Below are positions 1 through 8,165 of a DNA stretch of 38,970 nt, piece by piece. Each line of letters begins with the position of its first letter. The stretch's first letter is position 1. The stretch comes from a virus: positions 1 through 38,970 of the IMG/VR virus record IMGVR_UViG_3300031585_000002. One strand, given 5' to 3'. The translations under genes were made by a program, and so were the position numbers. The notes below the pieces were generated by a model. That model was not told the DNA's origin. It saw only the letters and a program-made list of their open reading frames with translations, and made no database searches.

Positions 1-28
1 CTCACGTCGCAAATCTCTGCGCCAAAAC

Positions 29-45
29 CGGTCAAAAATTGGCAC
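29..45 (+). promoter_or_regulatory. Bipartite motif shared with the portal leader
   Basis: CGGTCA, five bases, then TGGCAC. The same two blocks with the same spacing recur at 4026-4042 just upstream of the portal gene. Both copies lie shortly before a start codon, so a phage-specific promoter or protein-binding site is possible. With only two copies, chance is not excluded. Confidence 0.25.
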
Positions 46-72
46 GACACATGCAAACCAGGAGAATTGATC

Positions 73-297
73 ATGATATCAGAATTCCCACCGCCGCGAC
101 CACCGCCACTTCCACCTCACGTGGAGCTCGAGCGCATAGCGAATCGACTCGCCATGATGGACACGATCGAGCTGGTCGCCGTCATCATGGAGACGATCGA
201 GATGATCTCGCGTCAGGACAGGAGTCGAGGTCGCAGGATCAGGAACGCAATTGCGCGATTGATTGCGTCCGTTCTCACAGCTAGCCAGGAGGACTGA
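73..297 (+). CDS. Hypothetical protein, first gene of the packaging block
   Basis: 74-residue protein of unknown function. It starts with a proline-rich segment (about residues 5-13) and continues as a predicted helix rich in I, M and E. The C-terminus is basic and hydrophobic (RIRNAIARLIASVL). The ATG at 73 was chosen because AGGAG lies at 60-64, eight bases upstream. The gene ends two bases before the next start, so the two are probably translated together. No family is recognised. Confidence 0.6.
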   Translation: MISEFPPPRPPPLPPHVELERIANRLAMMDTIELVAVIMETIEMISRQDRSRGRRIRNAIARLIASVLTASQED

Positions 298-299
298 TC

Positions 300-731
300 A
301 TGGCACCTATAGCATCTCCAACCGCGGATCAAATCTATGATCTTGAACAGGGCATCCGGATCAAACCAAACCAAGTTGTCGCTCGTATGTACCAGGTTGC
401 TAATCGTGTCTGCAATCATTTCGCGATCAGGCCGAGGCCTGCATATCATCCTGCCGGAGAAGGCACGATGATGGAGAGCTTCATTCTTGACCACATCCCG
501 AGTGGATTGAAGCTTCTCGGAAACGACTACGGAGTGACATCATATGATGAATGTGAGGCATTCGCAAAGATGATCGCAAGTGCACCAGTTGACTGGTCGG
601 AGAAAAGACCGCGCATGAGCAATGCCGTGCAGAATTATTTCCGACACGTGCACGATGTTTACAGAGAGTGCAAAGTCGTCACGTGGGACGAGTTTCATTC
701 CAAGGTGAGTTCAGATGCAGAAACAGAATGA
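300..731 (+). CDS. Hypothetical protein
   Basis: 143-residue soluble protein that I do not recognise. It has no signal peptide, membrane segment or cysteine cluster. AGGAGG lies about eight bases before the ATG. Its last 17 bases overlap the next gene. Its place ahead of the terminase genes suggests a packaging or head-assembly accessory role, but this is position only. Confidence 0.65.
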   Translation: MAPIASPTADQIYDLEQGIRIKPNQVVARMYQVANRVCNHFAIRPRPAYHPAGEGTMMESFILDHIPSGLKLLGNDYGVTSYDECEAFAKMIASAPVDWSEKRPRMSNAVQNYFRHVHDVYRECKVVTWDEFHSKVSSDAETE

Positions 732-1086
732 CCAACCGAAGCGCGGACGCGGGCGACCGCTGAAGGAACCTGTGCAGCCTCCGAGGCCAGGCACGGTCGA
801 CTCACTCGAGGCGATCGAGAAGAGGATCCACGTCCGAACCCTGTCCTACATTCACGCTTCGAGTCAGCGCCGCAAGATGGACGAGAACGTTCGGGCCGAC
901 TTGTGCCGACAGACCGCGATGCTGTACGAGCACGTCTACCGACTCACCATGGAAAAGCTCATGGGCCGAGCTCGCGGTGAAGAGCTCAAGACGCTTCCGA
1001 GCCTGCGTGGCGAGTTCAGACGCTTGGTGATTCAGCTTTCGTTGGCCGATGGCGTCGATGTCGAAGACGAGCTGGAGGAGTTGTGA
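715..1086 (+). CDS. Possible small terminase subunit
   Basis: 123 residues. The N-terminus is basic and AT-hook-like (KRGRGRPL, about residues 8-15), followed by a long predicted helical region and an acidic C-terminus. In many phages the small terminase, which recognises phage DNA for packaging, is a short helical DNA-binding protein encoded shortly before the large subunit. Size, charge pattern and position fit that role. No specific family motif is visible, and three small genes separate it from the large subunit. Another DNA-binding protein is equally possible. Confidence 0.35.
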   Translation: MQKQNDQPKRGRGRPLKEPVQPPRPGTVDSLEAIEKRIHVRTLSYIHASSQRRKMDENVRADLCRQTAMLYEHVYRLTMEKLMGRARGEELKTLPSLRGEFRRLVIQLSLADGVDVEDELEEL

Positions 1087-1358
1087 TGTCTTGGGTGATC
1101 AACGCAGAAGAAGCGAAGAAGATCGCAGATACCGTCAAAGTGCGTGAGGAAAAATACGAAGTCAGTTCATGGATCTGGAAGAAGATTCGGTCAGAGGCAT
1201 CACGAGGAAATCACAGGTGCACATTCGACGGATTCAGAGGTGATGACGCCGACAAGTTAGCCGAATGCCTGCGTGGACTTGGTTTCGAGGTCGATGTGGT
1301 TCCATGGGACGGAGATCGTTTATGGTGGAATACCATCATCGTGAAATGGGAGTTGTGA
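1086..1358 (+). CDS. Hypothetical protein
   Basis: 90 residues, unknown function. The ATG at 1086 shares bases with the preceding stop (TGATG), which is typical translational coupling; a GTG one codon earlier is the alternative. The C-terminal half alternates hydrophobic and charged residues (LGFEVDVV, NTIIVKW) and could form a small alpha/beta fold. The stop overlaps the start of the deaminase gene. Confidence 0.6.
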   Translation: MSWVINAEEAKKIADTVKVREEKYEVSSWIWKKIRSEASRGNHRCTFDGFRGDDADKLAECLRGLGFEVDVVPWDGDRLWWNTIIVKWEL

Positions 1359-1990
1359 TGTTCGAGCACATTTGTGGACTGCAAGGATACGATCCCATGA
1401 TCGATCCATGTCCTGGTTGCCTAGAGCGAGCTCGCCGGGCGGAGAGTGACAGAAAGCGTGCAGAGGATGACAAGGAGCCGATGAACTTCGACGTGCAGAC
1501 GCTTCTCGACGATGGAGCCGAACGTATGTTCACCCAACATGGTCGCGATCGAGTGAAGGCGGAACGCACAAACACTGGGCGCCCAAGCTTCCGCGAGATC
1601 TACATGCGCATGGCCCACGAGTTCGCTCGTCGCTCGACATGCAAGCGCCTCCAGGTCGGCACCGTGATCACGTCGGTCGACTTCCGCAAGGTGCTCGCGG
1701 TCGGCTACAACGGCAACGCCTCGGGTCTGCCGAATGAGTGCGACCGAGAGGAGCCAGGCAACTGCGGATGTCTGCACTCGGAGGAGAACGCGGTCATCAA
1801 CTGCGACGCTCCGCGCGAGACCCCGAAGCTCGTCTTCTGCACCCACCTCCCGTGCGTCATGTGCGCCAAGCGTCTCATCAACCTCGGTGGCGTGCGCACG
1901 GTCTACTATGCGCAGGACTATCGCAAGCGCGACGCGATCGATCTGTTCGCTCGAGCTGGCATCAACGTCTCACCGATGGGTGTCAAATGA
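1358..1990 (+). CDS. Deoxycytidylate (dCMP) deaminase family protein
   Basis: 210 residues. Zinc-dependent deaminase fold: the HSEEN motif gives zinc ligand H140 and catalytic E142, and PCVMC gives ligands C166 and C169. Family members convert dCMP to dUMP and so feed thymidylate synthesis; phages use them to adjust nucleotide pools. About 80 extra N-terminal residues precede the catalytic domain, including CPGC near residue 19, which may form a small extra metal site. The start is the ATG in the TGATG overlap; a later ATG near 1482 would remove the extension. The neighbourhood has no thymidylate synthase, so the host enzyme would use the product. Confidence 0.85.
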   Translation: MFEHICGLQGYDPMIDPCPGCLERARRAESDRKRAEDDKEPMNFDVQTLLDDGAERMFTQHGRDRVKAERTNTGRPSFREIYMRMAHEFARRSTCKRLQVGTVITSVDFRKVLAVGYNGNASGLPNECDREEPGNCGCLHSEENAVINCDAPRETPKLVFCTHLPCVMCAKRLINLGGVRTVYYAQDYRKRDAIDLFARAGINVSPMGVK

Positions 1991-2127
1991 AGATCTTCAC
2001 GTGGTTGGTGTCGAGGAAGCGATTGGACATCGCCATCGCAGCGCTGCGAGAGATTGCTGATACGTCGCGTGTCCCTGATTGCGGACGCGTTGGTCGAGCT
2101 CGAAAAGCCTTGAAGGAAATCCAGTGA
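1987..2127 (+). CDS. Small hypothetical protein
   Basis: 46-residue basic, helical peptide between the deaminase and the large terminase. It starts in an ATGA overlap with the deaminase stop and ends in a GTGA overlap with the terminase start, which supports real translation. It has an amphipathic N-terminus (MKIFTWLVSRKR) and no recognised family. It may simply couple terminase translation to the upstream genes. Confidence 0.5.
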   Translation: MKIFTWLVSRKRLDIAIAALREIADTSRVPDCGRVGRARKALKEIQ

Positions 2128-3959
2128 CAGTCGTCGACGAGAAGATCGCCTTCGCTGAGAAGCACCTCAAGACCAAGGAGGGCGTCAAGTGGAGGCTCAA
2201 GGGTCGCGAGTGGATCCGTGACGAGTTCTGGCGCCCAGCTGACGGTTGGAAGCTGTGGCGCCATGATGACGAGGAGCCATGCGATTCGTGCCTCGCCCGT
2301 GTCGGTGAGATCATCGATCATCCTGCCGACAACACAACGCTGAAGTGCAAGCAACGCGTCGAGGGCAGGGACGGCGCGACCCGATGCTCAGGTCTGTCGG
2401 CAGAACCAATCCTTGTCACGGTGCTCAATCTCGACCGCGGCGACGGCAAGACGACCAACCTTGCAGCCTATTCGCTGGCTACGCTTTACACCCAGAAGAA
2501 CAAGTGGATGTCAGGTCTCTGGGCGAGCGAGGACCAAGGAACTCGGATCTTCCGCGAGAACTGGGAGACTGCGATCAAGCAGTCCAAAGCTCTGAGCCAC
2601 CATAAGCGGACCAAGATCCACAACACACCGCCCGTGCTCGACGCCTTGTCGACGCACTCTCGCTTCGAGGTGTTGAGCGCGTCATTCAGGTCAGGCACCG
2701 GGGGACGCCGGACTCACATCCTGTTCGACGAGGCTCGAGACATTCCTGCTCGCACTGTGTCTGCTCTCTTGCCTTCGACCAACGCGATGCATGGTGTCGA
2801 GTGTCCTGCCGGTCACGTGCAGCTCACACCAGAGGATGTCGAGGCGATGGGTGGTGAGTATCCGAACGAGTGCAATGCGTGCGGTCGCAGGCTCGCTCCG
2901 TGGTGGCCGCGCATCATCCTGACAAGCGCAGCAGGCATCGTCTCGGACGACGATCGCGATTTCTTCTACCAGCTCGTCGAACACCTCAAAGCAAACCCGC
3001 ATCGCAACTACCACCTGTTCACATCGGACTCGTACGCTGGAACGTTGAATCCTCGCAAGTCCGAGAAGGTCACCTCGGCGATCACAGAAGTATTCGGCGT
3101 GCTGCCTGCGACGCGAGACTACATCGCTGCCGAGTATGGCAACAAGTGGACACGGTCCGGTGAAGACTTCATGAACGAGGCAGACGTTCGTTTGCGCATG
3201 GACCGCAAGATCCGGAACGAGGAAAGCGTCTGCTCTCGGCGCTCGATTGCGTTCCTCGACACGTCGTTGACGGTCGAGAAGACATCGCTGGTCATCATCT
3301 CCGAAGACGACACGGTCGAAGGAGCCGGTCTTTGGGAGTACGTCTATCTCAGCCATCTCATGTTCTGGTGGCCGGGCCACGGAGACCACGCGAATTGGAA
3401 GCGCATCAAGCCGGAGGTAGTCGAGGAATATCTGCGGAACGTGCTTCCGTTCTTTCCGAATCTCGTCAAGTTCGTGATGGACCGAAAGACTGGCGCACCT
3501 CGACGCAAGAAGAATCGTGACATCGAGGAAGCCTGGCCGGTCGAGCTCTATCGCAAGCTGAAGAATGGACAAGAGGCTTGGTGCCGAAGGCTCGAGCCAT
3601 GGACCGGGACCGAAGAGGACGGTGATGTTGGTTGGGATCTATTCAGGGCACGCATCGCCGAGAAGACGATCGCACTCCAGCATTCGCAGGCGATACTCGA
3701 CGAGATCAAAGGCGTGACCCTGCTTGTCCCGAAGCAAGGCGACGGTCGACCGAGAGTTGTGGACCGCAATCGTCGCATCATGCACAAGGACATCACGCAA
3801 TCGATCGCCGACATCTGCTACCTCATCAAGAAGGAACAACGCTTCGGAGGTCGTGGTCCTGTCACCAAGGAACAGGTGGCGAAGCGACTGGCAACAAGTG
3901 CACTCAAAGGCGGTACGCGACGGATTGGCAAGATGAGGCTAGGTCCTGACGGTTGGTAA
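2124..3959 (+). CDS. Terminase large subunit (packaging ATPase and nuclease)
   Basis: 611 residues. The N-terminal ATPase drives DNA into the prohead and the C-terminal RNase H-like nuclease cuts the concatemer. The Walker A-like loop is RGDGKTT (105-111). Walker B is HILFDEA, with D202 and E203. A nuclease acidic motif IAFLDTS centres on D379. Two cysteine clusters are unusual: C53/C56/C75/C88 before the Walker A, and CPAGH plus CNAC after the Walker B. Both look like zinc ribbons. The GTG at 2124 was chosen because it overlaps the preceding stop and has AAGGAA upstream. About 93 bases then separate it from the portal gene. The general function is secure; the packaging strategy is not deducible. 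Confidence 0.9.
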   Translation: MTVVDEKIAFAEKHLKTKEGVKWRLKGREWIRDEFWRPADGWKLWRHDDEEPCDSCLARVGEIIDHPADNTTLKCKQRVEGRDGATRCSGLSAEPILVTVLNLDRGDGKTTNLAAYSLATLYTQKNKWMSGLWASEDQGTRIFRENWETAIKQSKALSHHKRTKIHNTPPVLDALSTHSRFEVLSASFRSGTGGRRTHILFDEARDIPARTVSALLPSTNAMHGVECPAGHVQLTPEDVEAMGGEYPNECNACGRRLAPWWPRIILTSAAGIVSDDDRDFFYQLVEHLKANPHRNYHLFTSDSYAGTLNPRKSEKVTSAITEVFGVLPATRDYIAAEYGNKWTRSGEDFMNEADVRLRMDRKIRNEESVCSRRSIAFLDTSLTVEKTSLVIISEDDTVEGAGLWEYVYLSHLMFWWPGHGDHANWKRIKPEVVEEYLRNVLPFFPNLVKFVMDRKTGAPRRKKNRDIEEAWPVELYRKLKNGQEAWCRRLEPWTGTEEDGDVGWDLFRARIAEKTIALQHSQAILDEIKGVTLLVPKQGDGRPRVVDRNRRIMHKDITQSIADICYLIKKEQRFGGRGPVTKEQVAKRLATSALKGGTRRIGKMRLGPDGW

Positions 3960-4052
3960 TTTTCCACCTTCTTTTCCCTTGTTCTTGCGAAAATAATACA
4001 CTGAGCGTTTTCCGTTTGCGCGATTCGGTCAGCTCGTGGCACAACTAAATGG
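3960..4052 (+). promoter_or_regulatory. Terminase-portal intergenic leader
   Basis: 93 non-coding bases, AT-richer than the surroundings at the 5' side. They hold GTTTGCGCGATT (4014-4025), whose exact reverse complement occurs at 24626-24637 in the other large intergenic region, and CGGTCA-N5-TGGCAC (4026-4042), which also occurs at 29-45. No convincing sigma70 boxes are visible. The portal ATG follows with no clear Shine-Dalgarno sequence. A promoter or operator for the head genes is inferred. Confidence 0.35.
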
Positions 4053-5540
4053 ATGTCGAACTTCCTCGCAAGCACTGTCCTGGCTGCCGTTGGTTCACCG
4101 GCAGCCGGCTACATTGCGTCGAGTGATTTGCCTCCGGTCGAATCGGCGCGCTTCGACAAACCGAAGCGCCGGCGCAGCAGCGGATCTGGATCCACGATAG
4201 TCGGCGGATTCATCGACGGATACGACACGAACCGCGAGACCAAGGGAGACAAGTGGTACGGATCGTTCGGCGTCGACGGGATCAGCGCGAAGATGATGCG
4301 CAATCCTCACGTGCGCCAATCCGTTGCGTACGTGACGAATCCTCTCACTGCCGCTGACTGGAGATTCAAGTCGGCGAGCAAGGCACCTCGTGACAGGGAG
4401 GTGGCCGACTTCTGCACGCATGCGTTCTGCGAGAACTTGCCGTGGGACTCCATCGTCGAGAGGATGATCGGTGACGGCGCGAAGGATGGCTTCTCGGCCT
4501 CGGAGATGCTCGACGACAACCGTCCGATTTCTGCTGACCGTTTCCCGTCTCACCCAAGACCAGCTGCTGCTCTCGTTCCGATCGACATCGCCGAGGTCCC
4601 CAACAACACGATCCAGCGATGGTACCAGAACGCTGAGAAGCCGACCGAGGTCGATTGGATCGAGCAGTGGCAGCCGTACAGCGATGTTGAGAAGCCGGGG
4701 CCCCGACCGATCAAAGCAGACAGAATCGTCCGTCTCACCATCGGTCAGCGCGGAGCTGAGTTCACCGGCTTCCCGATCCTGCGCAGCGCCTACGGTCCGT
4801 GGAAGCTTCTCGATGCGGCCGAACTGTTTCGCGCCATTGGTCTCGAGCGGACAGCCGTCGGTAACCCGGTCGCCATCGCGTCCGAGAACGTCGAGTACGG
4901 ATCGGAGGAGATCGACGCGATCGAAGAGCTCCTGGAGAACATGCGCACCATGGCCAAGGGCGCCATGGTCCTCCCGGGCGGCTACAAGATCGAGTGGAGC
5001 GGCGCTGGCGAGAACGACATCGGGAATCTGAACATCGCCATCGAGGCGTTCAAGACGGACATCGCCGTCAACGTCACGGCAGGATTCACTCGACTTGGAC
5101 TCACCGGACCAGGGTCGTACGCTCTCGCGAACACCGCAGCTGGTCAGTATCACCTCGCCACGGTAGGGTGGGCCAAACTGCTTGCCCGATCGTTCAACCT
5201 CGGCGTGGACGGATGGTCGCCGGTGCGCCGCATCGTCGAGGCGAACTATGGCGTTGGCACTCCGCTGCCGACGCTCATGGCATACAACCTCCCGACGCGC
5301 GACATCGAGAAGGTTCTGAGCTTGACCTACAAGGGCGTGTCGGCTCGCGTTATCACGCCGGACGACGCACTCGAGGAAGAGACCCGCGGGATGCTCCAGA
5401 TCGGGCCGCATGATCCAGCGACGGCGCGAAAGAGTTCTGCGCCTCCTGTGTTCGGTCAATCTCCACGTGCACCGGGCGGTGATGAAGAGCCGGACGATGG
5501 CGACATGATGGATCAGGTCGAAGAGGAGGATGAGGCATGA
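4053..5540 (+). CDS. Portal protein (DUF935 / Mu gp29-like)
   Basis: 495 residues. Portal proteins form the dodecameric ring at the capsid vertex through which DNA passes and to which tails attach. The central region, with PILRSAYGPWKLLDAAELFR followed by an I-G-L-E segment, matches the pattern I associate with DUF935 portals, and the gene sits between terminase and protease as expected. The C-terminal tail is strongly acidic and disordered (about residues 470-495). Unlike its neighbours it lacks an obvious Shine-Dalgarno sequence in the 20 bases before the ATG. The family assignment is by pattern, not alignment. Confidence 0.82.
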   Translation: MSNFLASTVLAAVGSPAAGYIASSDLPPVESARFDKPKRRRSSGSGSTIVGGFIDGYDTNRETKGDKWYGSFGVDGISAKMMRNPHVRQSVAYVTNPLTAADWRFKSASKAPRDREVADFCTHAFCENLPWDSIVERMIGDGAKDGFSASEMLDDNRPISADRFPSHPRPAAALVPIDIAEVPNNTIQRWYQNAEKPTEVDWIEQWQPYSDVEKPGPRPIKADRIVRLTIGQRGAEFTGFPILRSAYGPWKLLDAAELFRAIGLERTAVGNPVAIASENVEYGSEEIDAIEELLENMRTMAKGAMVLPGGYKIEWSGAGENDIGNLNIAIEAFKTDIAVNVTAGFTRLGLTGPGSYALANTAAGQYHLATVGWAKLLARSFNLGVDGWSPVRRIVEANYGVGTPLPTLMAYNLPTRDIEKVLSLTYKGVSARVITPDDALEEETRGMLQIGPHDPATARKSSAPPVFGQSPRAPGGDEEPDDGDMMDQVEEEDEA

Positions 5541-7048
5541 ACCGGTTTGCGCGCGAACTCACGGCTGTAGCATGGGCGATGCATCCACGTCACCTCGGGG
5601 ATCTGATCTCTCGCGTCGACGTTCTCACCGACGAGCAGATCGAGAGCAAGGTGCGCGCCATCACTGAGCGCGGTGACCTGCTCGAGCGCGTACGCACCGG
5701 GAACGATCCGATGAATCTGAAGCGTCGCGCAGCCGATGTATCCGAGGCAGACCTCGACGTTCGCGACGGCGTAGCTCACATTCCAATCTCTGGACCAATG
5801 ATGAAACAGGTCCCGTCGATCTTCAATTGGATCGGGATCAAAGCCACTAGCACAGAAGCGGTCAGGGAAGAGCTCGCCGTCGCCGTCGAGAGCGGCATGG
5901 TCGACTCGATTGTTCTCGACATCGACTCACCTGGTGGAACCGTGGATGGCACCTCGGCCCTCGCCGCCGATGTTCGCGCAGCCGCGAGTCTCAAGCCTGT
6001 GACCGCAGTGGCTCCGGACCTGATGGCGTCGGCTGCGATGTGGGTCGGAGCGCAAGCATCGAAAGTTCACGTGGGCGAAGCCGCCACCGTCGGGTCCATC
6101 GGTGTCTATTCCGTCGTCGACGACACCCACCGCAAGCACGAGAAGGCTGGGATCCACACCCACGTTGTGAGTTCTCACGAGCTCAAGGGTGCGTTCGTCG
6201 ATGGATCTCAGGTCACGCAAGCGCAGCTCGACGATCTCGAGCGCGAGATGAACGAGATCAACGACGTGTTCGTGAGCGCTGTCGCAAGTGGTCGCCGGAT
6301 GTCGGCCGACAGCGTGCGCGAGCTGGCCACCGGCCAGACATGGATCGGCCAAGGCGCTGTCGATCGAGGTCTCGCCGACAAGGTGGTGGCTGCGTCTGAC
6401 CTTCCGAGGCGAGAGGCCCAGCCGGAGATCACGTTTGCTGTGCATTCCGTGTCTGCTCCGACATCAGAACAGATCGCGTCGGAATTCAAAAACCGATTCG
6501 CAACAATCGCCGCACCCGCGGCGTCAAAGGAGACCCCAATGACCGAGCAAGAACGCAAGGAGCTCGAAGCGCTGCGGGAGAAGAACGCGGCGCTGGAAAC
6601 CAAGAACGCACAACTGGCCGCCGACGCCAAGGAGGCAGACCTCCGCGCCAAGGCGGCTGATGTCGCGGCGCGCCGGAAGCTGTTGTCCGACTACGCCGAT
6701 CGCATCGAGCCGGCCATGCAAGCCGACATCGAGGAGTTCGTGCTCGACGAGAAGCGATCTCCGGAGAAGGTCGAGGCGTTCCTGAAGTCTCTCGATCGTG
6801 TCGTCCGCGATCGGCGCGAGAGCGTCGTTCCGCAGATGGACGGGACCGGAATCACGCCGGACATGATCAAGAGGCTCGGTCACCGAGCGATGGTTGGCGA
6901 GCCGAAGGTCGCTGCTTTCCTTGGTCTCAACGAACGCCGAATGAACGCCATCGACAACCTGGTCGACGGCGCCATGTCGGATGGCACGTTTATGCTGAAG
7001 GATGGCTCCAAAGTCACCACGGACCAACTCAAAGCCATGCTCCAGTAA
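5537..7048 (+). CDS. S49-family capsid maturation protease with C-terminal scaffold
   Basis: 503 residues, overlapping the portal stop by ATGA. The N-terminal part is a SppA/S49 serine protease: DIDSPGG near residues 129-134, nucleophile S165 in LMASAAMW, and general-base K217 in ELKGAF. The Ser-Lys spacing of 52 equals that known for bacterial SppA. The C-terminal part, from about residue 335, is a coiled-coil, charge-rich scaffold-like segment. This is the arrangement of lambda C and Nu3, where the protease matures the prohead and the scaffold shapes it. The scaffold also has its own internal start at 6539. Confidence 0.88.
   Translation: MNRFARELTAVAWAMHPRHLGDLISRVDVLTDEQIESKVRAITERGDLLERVRTGNDPMNLKRRAADVSEADLDVRDGVAHIPISGPMMKQVPSIFNWIGIKATSTEAVREELAVAVESGMVDSIVLDIDSPGGTVDGTSALAADVRAAASLKPVTAVAPDLMASAAMWVGAQASKVHVGEAATVGSIGVYSVVDDTHRKHEKAGIHTHVVSSHELKGAFVDGSQVTQAQLDDLEREMNEINDVFVSAVASGRRMSADSVRELATGQTWIGQGAVDRGLADKVVAASDLPRREAQPEITFAVHSVSAPTSEQIASEFKNRFATIAAPAASKETPMTEQERKELEALREKNAALETKNAQLAADAKEADLRAKAADVAARRKLLSDYADRIEPAMQADIEEFVLDEKRSPEKVEAFLKSLDRVVRDRRESVVPQMDGTGITPDMIKRLGHRAMVGEPKVAAFLGLNERRMNAIDNLVDGAMSDGTFMLKDGSKVTTDQLKAMLQ
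6539..7048 (+). CDS. Scaffold protein from an in-frame internal start
   Basis: 169 residues, identical to the C-terminus of the S49 protease gene. AAAGGAG (6526-6532) lies six bases before an in-frame ATG at 6539, a much better ribosome site than chance would usually give inside a gene. The product begins with a coiled coil (KELEALREKNAALETKNAQL) and is highly charged, as scaffolds are. By analogy with lambda Nu3, the free scaffold would be made in excess, guide capsid assembly and then be lost or cut. Separate expression is inferred from the signal. Confidence 0.7.
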   Translation: MTEQERKELEALREKNAALETKNAQLAADAKEADLRAKAADVAARRKLLSDYADRIEPAMQADIEEFVLDEKRSPEKVEAFLKSLDRVVRDRRESVVPQMDGTGITPDMIKRLGHRAMVGEPKVAAFLGLNERRMNAIDNLVDGAMSDGTFMLKDGSKVTTDQLKAMLQ

Positions 7049-7073
7049 TCTGGATGGCAAGGAGGAAAAGACG

Positions 7074-8138
7074 ATGAAGACTCTTCGCAACATCCTGATC
7101 CTGGTCATGGCAATGGCTTTCATTTGGGATGCGCACGCGACTGAGCTGAGCGCTGCTCGTGTCACTGATTGTCGCTACACCGGCGTGTCGAAGCGATACC
7201 TGATGAAAGCTTCGGACACGATCTACGCCGGCGGCATGGTCATGATCAACAGCTCCGGCACTGCGGAGCCAGCCGCGGCTTCGGCGAGCAATGCAGGAGT
7301 CGTCGGCGTGGCCCAGACCACGGTGACCGCTGCGGCCTCAGGGTCGTACTACATCACGGTGACCTCCGGAGTTCTTTGCAAGTTCGCTGGCACCACGCTC
7401 GGCCAGGATGACGTTGGCGATGTCGTCTACGCCGAGGATGACCAGACGGTCGACGAGACAGCCGGTTCGAATGAGCCAGTCGCCGGCGTTCTGCTCCAGT
7501 ACGTGAGCGCGAGCGAAGGCTGGGTGTTGATCGACGCCGGCATCAACACCGGTCGAACCAACGTGGTCGACGACCCTCTGACGCTCACCGGAGATCTGAC
7601 GGCAGGAGGTGGCGCAGGCGCGGTCACGTTCTCGGACTCTGCGAGCTCCATCGTCGTTCCCGATGACGACTCCACGGCGCTGCTGGTCGGGTCTACCGGC
7701 CTGCTCAATGGAATGACGTACGACAGCACGGACGATGCTGAGAACGTCGCCTTCGCGTCTGGCGTAGTCATGAACACCGTGTCGGTCACCGGGGCGACGA
7801 CTCTGGACAAGTCCGACTGCGGGAAGACGATGATGGTGACGGCAGGGATCGATGCAGCGTCGATCACTCTGCCTGCGACCGTTGACGGGTGCAGGCTGGA
7901 ATTCATGTACGTCGGTGCCGACGGAGGCGCCCTGCTCGATATCTCACCCAATGCGTCCGATGCTGTGCACGGGTCGTGCACCTTGGCTGCATCTGTTGTG
8001 GAGTTCTCCGGTACCGATGATGCGGACATCGGCTTGACGAAGGAGACTGTGAATACGGGCGACACGATCACTCTCATGGGTGACGGCACCGAGGGATGGT
8101 ACGTCCTCTCCTGCGCCGGCATCTGGGCCAACAACTGA
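7074..8138 (+). CDS. Decoration-like capsid protein with signal peptide
   Basis: 354 residues. The position between scaffold and major capsid protein, and a first domain of about 160 residues resembling DUF2190-type capsid decoration proteins (alanine/glycine/valine-rich beta structure around SDTIYAGGMVMI), suggest a capsid cement. A second beta-rich domain with ITLPATVDGCRLEF ends the protein. The N-terminus is odd: MKTLRN, a 12-residue hydrophobic core, then DAHA before TEL, a textbook Sec signal peptide. The start is firm because AAGGAGG lies about ten bases before the ATG at 7074. Export of a capsid protein would be unusual, so either the signal is not used or the role differs. Confidence 0.65.
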   Translation: MKTLRNILILVMAMAFIWDAHATELSAARVTDCRYTGVSKRYLMKASDTIYAGGMVMINSSGTAEPAAASASNAGVVGVAQTTVTAAASGSYYITVTSGVLCKFAGTTLGQDDVGDVVYAEDDQTVDETAGSNEPVAGVLLQYVSASEGWVLIDAGINTGRTNVVDDPLTLTGDLTAGGGAGAVTFSDSASSIVVPDDDSTALLVGSTGLLNGMTYDSTDDAENVAFASGVVMNTVSVTGATTLDKSDCGKTMMVTAGIDAASITLPATVDGCRLEFMYVGADGGALLDISPNASDAVHGSCTLAASVVEFSGTDDADIGLTKETVNTGDTITLMGDGTEGWYVLSCAGIWANN

Positions 8139-8165
8139 TCCCTGACGGGCTGAAAGGAGACACCA

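Noticed and set aside
40-55. Sigma54-like match TGGCACGACACATGCA near the left end
   Set aside because: The start it predicts, near 66, would fall after the ribosome site at 60-64 of the gene at 73, so it cannot serve that gene properly.
1265-1357. N-terminal extension of the deaminase from 1265
   Set aside because: It would overlap most of the end of the preceding gene, and the TGATG start at 1358 is a better fit to the window's overlap style.
2691-3572. Long - strand frame within the terminase gene
   Set aside because: Same reasons: overlaps a firmly identified gene and has no motif support.
4095-5459. Long open frame on the - strand over the portal gene (454 codons)
   Set aside because: It is the complement of a recognised portal gene, the composition is Arg/Asp-rich without family motifs, and no ribosome site fits. 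Treated as a shadow.
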